This document shows positions 35,235 to 42,632 of a DNA stretch of 64,000 bases, in pieces. The stretch spans positions 124,001-188,000 of the forward strand of contig NZ_CP021023.1 of the NCBI RefSeq assembly GCF_002117005.1. Direction: 5' to 3'. Position 1 is the stretch's first letter; the number at the start of each line of letters is the position of its first letter. The DNA is from Sedimentisphaera salicampi (lineage in GTDB: Bacteria > Planctomycetota > Phycisphaerae > Sedimentisphaerales > Sedimentisphaeraceae). The translations under genes and the position numbers were made by a program. The notes under the pieces were generated by a model. It had not been told where the DNA came from. It saw only the letters and a list, made by a program, of their open reading frames with translations, and did not search any database.

Positions 35235-35843
35235 TTACCTCCTGCAGATCTTTTCGAAATTTTTCAACACTTTCATTCCAAGCCTGCTGCTTTTTTCTGG
35301 ATGAAACTGAAGTCCGAAGATATTTTCCTTCTGCACGCAGGCGAGCACATCCGTTTCCCCGTATTCAGTCATGGCAGATTTTGCCTGCGGATCTGTTAGA
35401 ATGGCGTAGTATGAATGAGCGAAATAAAAATATTCTTCTTCTGCGAGCCCATCAAACAGCGGTATCTCAGGGTTGATTCGAACCTGATTCCAGCCCATAT
35501 GCGGGATTACAAGCCCCTCCGGAAGCCGTTCAACAGCCCCATTTATCATCCCGAGTCCTTCATTAAAACCCAGCTCAGTGCTTGAATCAAAGAGAACCTG
35601 ATATCCCGAGCAGATCCCCATCAGCGGCTTGCCTTTGGCTGCCTCTTCCTTGAGCAGCTCTCCGCATTCCTCCCCCAGCGCCTTCATTGCATAGCCAAAT
35701 GCCGCCACGCCCGGAAGGATTATCCCATCTGCGTTTTTGATATCATCAGACAGGTTTGAGAGTCTGTTCTCGCAGCCGATATTGTCAAGTGCGTTGCATA
35801 CGCTCCTGATATTGCCAACTGAATAATCTATAACTGTTATCAT
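35235..35843 (-). CDS. hisH: Imidazole glycerol phosphate synthase glutaminase subunit HisH
   Basis: A 202-residue class I glutamine amidotransferase that supplies ammonia to HisF. The nucleophile Cys lies in [11 protein letters not shown], and the His-Glu pair in LQFHPEKSS. The start [15 protein letters not shown] is typical of the family. Only hisH and hisF are present here; other histidine genes must lie elsewhere. Confidence 0.95.
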   Translation of the reverse strand: MITVIDYSVGNIRSVCNALDNIGCENRLSNLSDDIKNADGIILPGVAAFGYAMKALGEECGELLKEEAAKGKPLMGICSGYQVLFDSSTELGFNEGLGMINGAVERLPEGLVIPHMGWNQVRINPEIPLFDGLAEEEYFYFAHSYYAILTDPQAKSAMTEYGETDVLACVQKENIFGLQFHPEKSSRLGMKVLKNFEKICRR

Positions 35844-35898
35844 ATTGTTTGCCTTGTAAATGCCTGCTTTCGATGTATGTATTTTACAGTATCAGTGT

Positions 35899-36891
35899 TT
35901 AATCTGAGAGTATATTTTCTATTTTGTTGAGCTCTTCATCGCTGAACGGTTCAGCTTTTTTGAATTTGAGGCTGTCTAAAATCTGCTCAGGCCGGCTTGC
36001 TCCAACAATAGCGCTGCATACGCAATCATCTCTGGTTGCCCACTGCAAAGCCATTTGCGCCAGCGTTTGAGACCGCTGCCGGGCAAGTTTGTTGAGCTTT
36101 TTGATTTTCTCCAAAAGCTCCGGCGTAATTTTATCCCTTGAGAGAAATGTCCCCTCTCTGGCCGCTCTTGAGCCCTCAGGTATGCCATTTAGGTATTTGT
36201 CTGTAAGCAGCCCCTGAGCGAGCGGACTGAAGACAACTGCTCCCTTGCCTTTGGCCTTTAATATTTCCCAAAGGCGAAGGTTTTCGGGAGTTCTGTCCAG
36301 CATTGAGTAGTTGATCTGATGAACGAGAAGGGGAGTTCCCAGCTCTTCGAATAATTCTAAAGCTTTTACAGTGCCCTCTATCTTGTATTTTGAGATTCCC
36401 GGGTAAAGAGCTTTGCCGGCCTTAACCGAATCGCTTACGGCCTGTATTGTTTCCTCAATCGGTGTTTCCGGGTCAGGCCGATGTGTGTAGAAGATGTCAA
36501 CGTAATCCAGTCCAAGCCGCTCAAGGCTCTGGTCTAACGAGGCTTTGAGATGTTTCTTTGAGCCCCAGTTCCCGTAAGGCCCGTCCCACATCGGATGGCC
36601 GGCCTTCGTGGATACAACAATTTCGTCCCTGTATCTCCCCAGCTCCTCGCGAAGAATCTTCCCAAACCTCTGCTCTGCCGCTCCGGGCGGAGGGCCGTAA
36701 TTGTTGGCAAGATCAAAGTGGGTGATGCCGTTATCAAAGGCTGTTAATACTATCTTCTTTGATTTTTCGTAATCGTCTTCTTGTCCGAAGTTGTGCCAAA
36801 GCCCCAGCGATAAAGGCGGCAGCTTAAGCCCGCTTTTTCCGCACCTCACATAGTCTAATTTATTGTATCTCTCGCTGTCTGCTGTATGCAT
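35899..36891 (-). CDS. Aldo/keto reductase (YghZ/Gpr-like)
   Basis: A 330-residue NADPH-dependent oxidoreductase of the AKR14-like group (L-glyceraldehyde 3-phosphate reductase). Catalytic residues are in DLANNYGPPPGAAE (Tyr), STKAGHPMWDGPYG (Lys) and YTHRPD (His); the cofactor-binding region is AIVGASRPEQI. Similar enzymes detoxify methylglyoxal or reduce small aldehydes; the real substrate here is unknown. Its ATG directly follows the TAA of the gene upstream, so the two form an operon. Confidence 0.9.
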   Translation of the reverse strand: MHTADSERYNKLDYVRCGKSGLKLPPLSLGLWHNFGQEDDYEKSKKIVLTAFDNGITHFDLANNYGPPPGAAEQRFGKILREELGRYRDEIVVSTKAGHPMWDGPYGNWGSKKHLKASLDQSLERLGLDYVDIFYTHRPDPETPIEETIQAVSDSVKAGKALYPGISKYKIEGTVKALELFEELGTPLLVHQINYSMLDRTPENLRLWEILKAKGKGAVVFSPLAQGLLTDKYLNGIPEGSRAAREGTFLSRDKITPELLEKIKKLNKLARQRSQTLAQMALQWATRDDCVCSAIVGASRPEQILDSLKFKKAEPFSDEELNKIENILSD

Positions 36892-37719
36892 TTATGCTCC
36901 CGAGAAGTTCCCATATGAATATTTTCTAACTGCGGTTTGCAGAAGTATATAATTTTTTCCGTTGTATTCAGTAGCGATTCCTGTTATGCGGAAAAGCGGT
37001 CGGAACGGCAGCCGGCTTATCCTGCCCATCACCTTTGCCATCTTGCCGGATTTAACTACCCTGAATTCTTGTGAGCCGAGTTTGCGTCCCATGTGCTGCG
37101 TGCGAAAAACAAGGCCTTCACCAGTTTGTTCAAACTTGCCGGTAAGCCCTGCCTCAATGTGGTTGGGATTGATGTTTTGAAAAATTTTGGTTTGTTCGGA
37201 AGAAATCGGTGATTGCTTTTTGAGCTTTTCAAGCTGCTCCACCGGCAAAAGCGAATCGTTCTCTTTCTCCTTATCATTTTGCATTTCTTGTTCGTCCGGT
37301 TTTTGGTTTTGACGCTCTTCGCTTTTTATTTCCTCGTCCAAAGGCATAACGGAGTTTATAAACAGAAGATTTTCTTCGTCGTATTTTGTTATAATCCCCC
37401 AAACCTTTACTTCAATGCTTTCTTTCTTTTCGGCTTTGAGGTGTTTTTCTATCTGCTCAAGTATGTTGCAGGGCAGAAGCTTCACCTTTCTGCCGGAAAA
37501 AATAACGCCCGAGGGGTCTTTAATGTCTTTTGCAGGCTTAAATACATATGTGTTGTCGGATTTGCTGAAGGAAATCTTCCCCTTCGCAGAGCTAAGGGCA
37601 TACCCGTCGTTCACCAGAGTTTTCAGTGTAAACCCTGAATCATCCGCCTTGCTGCTTTGCCCCTCATCTGCCGGGCATAAAACAGCAGCTGCAAATATTA
37701 AAATTGAAATGATTCTCAT
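36892..37719 (-). CDS. Hypothetical exported protein
   Basis: A 275-residue protein with a short signal peptide (MRIISILIFAAAVLCPA) and a good AAGGAGAG site. The middle (about 130-165) is a charged low-complexity Lys/Glu/Gln linker. The flanking parts are beta-rich (SFSKSDNTYVFKP; RITGIATEYNGKNYILLQT). The second part resembles OB-fold-like exported proteins of planctomycetes that end in a similar YILLQ phrase, but I cannot assign a family. It is followed without a gap by the aldo/keto reductase. Confidence 0.7.
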   Translation of the reverse strand: MRIISILIFAAAVLCPADEGQSSKADDSGFTLKTLVNDGYALSSAKGKISFSKSDNTYVFKPAKDIKDPSGVIFSGRKVKLLPCNILEQIEKHLKAEKKESIEVKVWGIITKYDEENLLFINSVMPLDEEIKSEERQNQKPDEQEMQNDKEKENDSLLPVEQLEKLKKQSPISSEQTKIFQNINPNHIEAGLTGKFEQTGEGLVFRTQHMGRKLGSQEFRVVKSGKMAKVMGRISRLPFRPLFRITGIATEYNGKNYILLQTAVRKYSYGNFSGA

Positions 37720-38033
37720 CTAATCTCTCCTTGGCTGAAAAATTGCGGCATTAAATAATCTAACCACTTTTGAATATATTATATCTCTCCCGAGGAAAGT
37801 CAAAAAGAATAGTATGTTTAAGGACTGTCCAATCACGGGTGCTGAATCCTGAAAGTTTTTGTCGATTGGGAAGGGGGATTATGAAAAGTACTTTGCAGCC
37901 TCAATTACAGTCTTAAATTTTTCAAGCTGGAACTAATAAAATGACTGTGTGAGGAAGCCGGTTTCAAAACGGTATCGCCTTGTTAAAACTTCAATGATTT
38001 TTTGAGTATTTTTTGGCCTTGTGATAATTTATT
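37720..38033. other. 314-bp intergenic region without a convincing gene
   Basis: The region lies between the start of the exported hypothetical gene and the stop of the metallophosphoesterase gene, both on the minus strand. It must hold the promoter of the former. On the plus strand AAGGGGG precedes an 11-codon open frame (37881-37916), which looks like the remains of a gene start rather than a real gene. No terminator with a clear stem and T-run was seen. Confidence 0.5.
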
Positions 38034-40172
38034 TTAGAATTTAATTACAGCAAGGCCTTCTTCAAGTATTTCCGCTCCGAATATGTTTGGAGCGAAGGTT
38101 TCGAAATTCAACTTGCCCATATTTATAAAATTCGAAGCTCCTTGGCGTACATTGGCAAACTTCACCTCGTGATATTCGCCCTTTAACTCTTCCACATAAA
38201 TCCTGATTTCCCTTGTTTTGGGGTTGTAGGGCTGAATGCGGCACTTGCTGATTCCCTTCATCCTGTGAACGTAGGGAACATCTATTTTTTTAAGCGGCAC
38301 TATAATAATCTCATTATTCTCTGAGAATTTGTTTCTTATCGGGCCTACCTTAATTTCGCCGTTTTCGAGATATTCAGCAGGAGCATTTCTTACCTGCCAT
38401 TTTAATCCTGTTTGTTTTATCGTCCACGTAAGTCTGTAATCTGCCGGAGTGGATACATTAACAGTTTCTCTTGCGTTTATGTTTTGTCCCAGTTTGAATT
38501 TTTTAATCTCCCCATTTTTTAACCCAGCCTTATAAGATCTGTCATTGATTCTTACCTTGAAATTGTCTCCCGGGTTGCCGACGGAGGCTTGTTCAACAGC
38601 AAATTTATAGACCTTTACGGGCATAGTATGTTCAGTGATTTTTGCCTCTACGGCGAGGTTGATCACATTCGAGGAATCATCATCGCCGTACATCCCGAAA
38701 CCTTTTAGGGAATCTGGTACTGTGAATATGCTTTTAATAATTGTTTTTCCGGTATCAATCGCTTTGGGTTTGACTTTTTTGGTATGGATGAGATTCCCAT
38801 TTGTGTCATAAATCCTGAAAATAAGCCCGCATTTCGCTCCGTATTTCTCAGCCTTCATCTCTGCAGAGGCCTTATAGGTTTGCCCGGGCATAATCTGATA
38901 ATATTCGTAATATGCGCCTCTTTTAGGGGAATGCAATGATCTTTTAGTTATGTTTTCTCCAAGAGGCAAAAGCTCTATTCCTTCTTCTATAAAACGTATC
39001 CCGTCAATTTCTCCTTCGACTGTCTTCTTCGGAGATATTGAGATTCCCGGTATTAACCGGCCTTTAGACCAGCCTTCTTTATTCTCTGATGTGATTGAAA
39101 GATTCTGGTTTTCATTGAATGCCCCGCCTTTGCAGGGAGCAAGGACTAATTGCTGCTCATTTTTTCCTGAGCCGATGTGATGCTGGAATGCTTCAACTTT
39201 CTGTCCGTCTCTTGAACAGCCCATTCCCCAGCTTACAGCCGCACTGGTCTCAGGATTGTAGGAAGTTTTAAGTTTCATTGTTTTTGTGAGGTGTTTGTAA
39301 CCGGGCTTTTCGTCGAAGAATTCTTTTGCGGTTGCGTCATAGGCTTTAACAGTGAAATGATTTTTGCCGATTTCAAAATAGATTCCGCCTATGTGGTGTC
39401 TGAAGTCTTTGTTGAAAGAAGGGGAGAAGCCGCCAATCCGGCCGTTGGAAACGTAGAATCTATCATTCTTTTCTACGAGCTCCCATGTGTGATTGTGCCC
39501 GTGCATCCACGCTATTACATTGGGGTAAGAGTCTAGCAGCTTCAAAACTTCATCGCTGTTGGCTACCATTCTGTATATCTTGCTGTCATGAGAAGATGTT
39601 GTATCTTTCAGAGAGTTGTGAGTGAAGATTACTGTTGTTTTGTCTTTATTCAGTTTGAGGTCTAATTTCAGCCACTCAATGCTCTCGTGAGTTACGAGGT
39701 TTGGGGTTATAAGTTGAGGAAGGCAGATAAAATGAATTCCCTGCAAATCGAAGCTGTAGTAAGGGCGGCATGTTATGCTCGAGAGTGCCATCGTTCTTTT
39801 TTCGCTGTCAACACCGTTGAAAGTTACGGTTTCGTGATTTCCCGCTGCAACGTGAAACGGCAGATAATTTGCTCCTCCCTGTATTATTTCCGTCCAGTCT
39901 GCACGAGCCCTATCGTCTGCGTCGCTGTGATGAATATCGCCTGTATCAATGAAAAGATCCAGATCAGGGAATCTATACATTATGTGTTTTACACCGTGGG
40001 CTATAGTTGAATTTGAAGGCTGAGCAGGGTGCTTCCAGCCGAAGTGGGAATCAGAAACAATAAAACACTTAAACGGTTTCTGATTTGAGCTCGCCTTCGA
40101 TATAGCCGGGCAGGCTAATGCAAATATTATCAGGATTGAAACTGCTGAAAATGCTGCACTTTTTCTTGTCAT
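38034..40172 (-). CDS. Exported calcineurin-like metallophosphoesterase (Sec-type paralogue)
   Basis: A 712-residue protein with a Sec signal (about 1-27, MTRKSAAFSAVSILIIFALA). The metallophosphoesterase domain (about 33-270) has all family motifs: SDSHFGW, DTGDIHH, AAGNHE, FTHNSL and MHGHNHTW, giving a dinuclear metal centre. About 440 residues of beta-rich sequence follow, probably substrate-binding domains. The full length is paralogous to the Tat-type enzyme at 60520-62766 (for example WQVRNAP and the following block). It is encoded 31 bp downstream of a GntR-type regulator gene on the same strand. It probably acts on an extracellular phosphoester of unknown identity. Confidence 0.82.
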   Translation of the reverse strand: MTRKSAAFSAVSILIIFALACPAISKASSNQKPFKCFIVSDSHFGWKHPAQPSNSTIAHGVKHIMYRFPDLDLFIDTGDIHHSDADDRARADWTEIIQGGANYLPFHVAAGNHETVTFNGVDSEKRTMALSSITCRPYYSFDLQGIHFICLPQLITPNLVTHESIEWLKLDLKLNKDKTTVIFTHNSLKDTTSSHDSKIYRMVANSDEVLKLLDSYPNVIAWMHGHNHTWELVEKNDRFYVSNGRIGGFSPSFNKDFRHHIGGIYFEIGKNHFTVKAYDATAKEFFDEKPGYKHLTKTMKLKTSYNPETSAAVSWGMGCSRDGQKVEAFQHHIGSGKNEQQLVLAPCKGGAFNENQNLSITSENKEGWSKGRLIPGISISPKKTVEGEIDGIRFIEEGIELLPLGENITKRSLHSPKRGAYYEYYQIMPGQTYKASAEMKAEKYGAKCGLIFRIYDTNGNLIHTKKVKPKAIDTGKTIIKSIFTVPDSLKGFGMYGDDDSSNVINLAVEAKITEHTMPVKVYKFAVEQASVGNPGDNFKVRINDRSYKAGLKNGEIKKFKLGQNINARETVNVSTPADYRLTWTIKQTGLKWQVRNAPAEYLENGEIKVGPIRNKFSENNEIIIVPLKKIDVPYVHRMKGISKCRIQPYNPKTREIRIYVEELKGEYHEVKFANVRQGASNFINMGKLNFETFAPNIFGAEILEEGLAVIKF

Positions 40173-40203
40173 CGCTTGATCTCCTTAAAAATATAAAATA
40201 TTC

Positions 40204-41352
40204 TTATTTTCTCAGGCTGCTTTCTCTTACTATCAGGTTTACCGGAAGGACTCTGTGGATGGGCTTAGGCAATATGCCGAGCATTTTTTCGTAGAGGATT
40301 TTGGCAGATTCGTATCCAACTTTTTCAAGGTTCTGATCAACGCTTGTAAGCGGTACTGAGAGCCTTTGGGCAAAAGGAAGGTTGCTTATCCCTGCAATAA
40401 ACACATCTTCGGCGATTTTAAGACCGAATTTTTCGCAGGCATAGTAAACCCCTCTAGCCACATAGTCGTTGCCCGCAAATATTGAATATTTTTCTTCTTT
40501 GATATTCATGAAAAAGTTTTTGGCGTTTTCAATATGGCTCTTGTTGTAATCGTCGGAGTGAGTGGCAAGTTCTGTTTCAGATGAGCCCACCTTGAAGAGG
40601 TATTTCTCTGTCTCTGTGTAGTTGAATTCGTTCATGGCGGTTCTCCACCCTTTAACCCATTGCCTGCAAGAGCTTGGCTCATCAATCGTTCCAATATGGT
40701 AAACAGGCAGGCCCTGTTCCTGGAGAAGGTGCTTTGTGGCCTGATAAGCTGCAGAGTAGTGATCTGAACAAACAGAGCAGGCTTCAATGCCCTCAATGAT
40801 TCTGTCTATAAAAACTGCTTCAATGCCTGAGTTTATCGCATCTAACACAGCCTGACGGCATTTCGGCATTTCATACGGGATTATCAGCAGACCGTTAATA
40901 TCGTTGCCCGAGTGTTTTATTGAGTCTATGAATTTTTCGTAGTCGTTGTCTGCGTCAGAAATTATGCAGTCAATATTGTTTTGTTCTGCAAATTCATTTA
41001 TCCCCTTGGATATGGAAACTGAGAAGGGGTCGGCAAACATCCGTATGAAAGAAATGCTGGTGATTTTATCATTTCCCGCTCTATGGCCGGAATTTTTTAT
41101 AACCACCGGCTTTTTGTTCGGGATGCATTTGATAAGCCCTTCCTTTTCCAGCAGTTTGAGGGCATTGTTAATTGTCCTGTAGTTTACATTAAACTGCTCG
41201 GCCAGCGAAGATTTCCCCGGGAGGTTGGCCCCGGGCTGTAAATCTCCAGACTCAATCATTGTTGAAAGGTGCCTCCTGATCTGCTCATACAGAGGCTGCT
41301 CTTTTTTAGGAGTTCTAGTTATGGGCTGCTGAGGATTAAGGTTTTCGTCCAT
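40204..41352 (-). CDS. GntR/LacI-type hybrid transcriptional regulator (AraR-like)
   Basis: A 382-residue regulator. A GntR-type winged helix-turn-helix (about 18-88: PLYEQIRRHLSTMIESGDL, SLAEQFNVNYRTINNALKLL) precedes a periplasmic-binding-protein-like sensor domain (about 95-382) of the LacI/GalR type, as in AraR. It most likely senses a sugar or sugar derivative. It is divergent from the HAD-GH38 operon and upstream of the metallophosphoesterase gene, so both are candidate targets. No clear Shine-Dalgarno precedes the ATG. Confidence 0.88.
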   Translation of the reverse strand: MDENLNPQQPITRTPKKEQPLYEQIRRHLSTMIESGDLQPGANLPGKSSLAEQFNVNYRTINNALKLLEKEGLIKCIPNKKPVVIKNSGHRAGNDKITSISFIRMFADPFSVSISKGINEFAEQNNIDCIISDADNDYEKFIDSIKHSGNDINGLLIIPYEMPKCRQAVLDAINSGIEAVFIDRIIEGIEACSVCSDHYSAAYQATKHLLQEQGLPVYHIGTIDEPSSCRQWVKGWRTAMNEFNYTETEKYLFKVGSSETELATHSDDYNKSHIENAKNFFMNIKEEKYSIFAGNDYVARGVYYACEKFGLKIAEDVFIAGISNLPFAQRLSVPLTSVDQNLEKVGYESAKILYEKMLGILPKPIHRVLPVNLIVRESSLRK

Positions 41353-41628
41353 AAAATATACTGTTTATAAATTAAATAATTTTTGCTTTTAGATAATCTT
41401 ATGATAGTAGAATATACAAAGTAATCAAGAAAATAATGCAAAAAAAGTGCAAACAATTTATGTTTAGGTTGTGCTGTTTTCAAGGATTAGCTGCTTTATG
41501 TAGATTATGTGAGATTTTTCTGCTTAGATTTGCAATTTATTTGTATTTCTTCCTTGTTTTTTAAATACTTTTTTTGTAATATTATTTTTACTAACATTAG
41601 AATAAGTTTTTAACTACGGAGATATTCT
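41353..41628. promoter_or_regulatory. AT-rich divergent promoter region of the HAD-GH38 operon and the GntR gene
   Basis: 276 bp separate two divergent starts. The sequence is very AT-rich and includes repeated TGCAAA-type words (around 41437-41457), which could be regulator-binding half-sites. I could not place -35/-10 boxes with confidence. There is no gene in it. Confidence 0.5.
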
Positions 41629-42621
41629 GTGCGAGAATTTAATGAGATTGTAATTCCTGATTTGGGCAGTTTCGGCAAAGACAGCGGCCTGCAGAAGCTT
41701 GATATTTGTTCCGCCGGCAGGTTTGCTGTCGGCTCGAACGGTGTGCAGACGATTGCTGCCACTGGAGATGGTAAAGTCGAATTCATTGCCTTTGAAAACA
41801 AATCAATAGCATTTGTTAGATCTTCAATGGGCTATCCTGCGTATTATCCGGTAGAACCGGCAGGCATTGATAAGCCATTGAAAGCAGTGCTTATGGACTT
41901 GGACGGGACGAGCGTTAGGAGTGAATCGTTTTGGATTTGGATAATTCAACAAACCACCGCAAGCCTTCTTGGAAACCCTAATTTTGAGCTAGAAGATGAG
42001 GATTTGCCCTATGTCTCCGGCCACAGTGTCTCGGAACATTTGAAATACTGCGTAAATAAATACTGTCCGGATAAAAGCGTAGAGCAGGCGAGGGAGTTTT
42101 ATTTCAAGCATACACACGAAGAGATGGAGCTCATTGTTCAGGGAAGGGGCAGAAAAGATGCATTTACGCCATCTCCCGGTATTAAAGAATTCCTGCTGAA
42201 GCTCAAAGAGGCCAACCTGAAAATCGGTCTGGTAACATCAGGTCTATACGAAAAGGCATGGCCGGAGATTCTATCGGCTTTCAGGCAGCTTGATATGCCG
42301 GACCCCAAAAACTTCTACGACGCAATTATCACTGCTGGCTTCCCGCTCAGAAAAGGCTCTGCAGGAACACTCGGAGAACTTTCGCCAAAGCCTCACCCAT
42401 GGCTTTATGCGGAAGTTGCAAGAGTAGGGTTGGGGCTGGAGCCCTCGGAAAGACGAAGCGTAATTGGAATAGAAGATTCTGGTGCCGGCGTTTGCTCTAT
42501 AAGGCTGGCAGGTTTCGCTGCTTTCGGCCTAGCAGATGGAAATATAATTGAAAGCGGAACAAAAGCTCTTTGCGAGCATTACTGCGATAATTTTGAAGAA
42601 ATTGAAAGTTTGATTTTATAA
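41629..42621 (+). CDS. HAD-superfamily phosphatase (beta-phosphoglucomutase-like) with N-terminal extension
   Basis: A 330-residue protein starting at GTG, with GGAGA six bases upstream. The first ~83 residues are an extension I do not recognise. The HAD domain follows with motif I MDLDGTSVRSE, motif II LVTSGL, motif III Lys in LSPKPHPW and motif IV GIEDSGAG, and an alpha-helical cap between motifs I and II. This layout fits phosphosugar phosphatases or beta-phosphoglucomutases. It is the first gene of a four-gene operon with 10-30 bp spacing. Confidence 0.85.
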   Translation: MREFNEIVIPDLGSFGKDSGLQKLDICSAGRFAVGSNGVQTIAATGDGKVEFIAFENKSIAFVRSSMGYPAYYPVEPAGIDKPLKAVLMDLDGTSVRSESFWIWIIQQTTASLLGNPNFELEDEDLPYVSGHSVSEHLKYCVNKYCPDKSVEQAREFYFKHTHEEMELIVQGRGRKDAFTPSPGIKEFLLKLKEANLKIGLVTSGLYEKAWPEILSAFRQLDMPDPKNFYDAIITAGFPLRKGSAGTLGELSPKPHPWLYAEVARVGLGLEPSERRSVIGIEDSGAGVCSIRLAGFAAFGLADGNIIESGTKALCEHYCDNFEEIESLIL

Positions 42622-42632
42622 GAGGTTTTTTT

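Noticed and set aside
37881-37916. 11-codon frame with AAGGGGG upstream
   Set aside because: Too short to support as a gene, with only three bases between the ribosome-binding site and the ATG; it may be a gene remnant.
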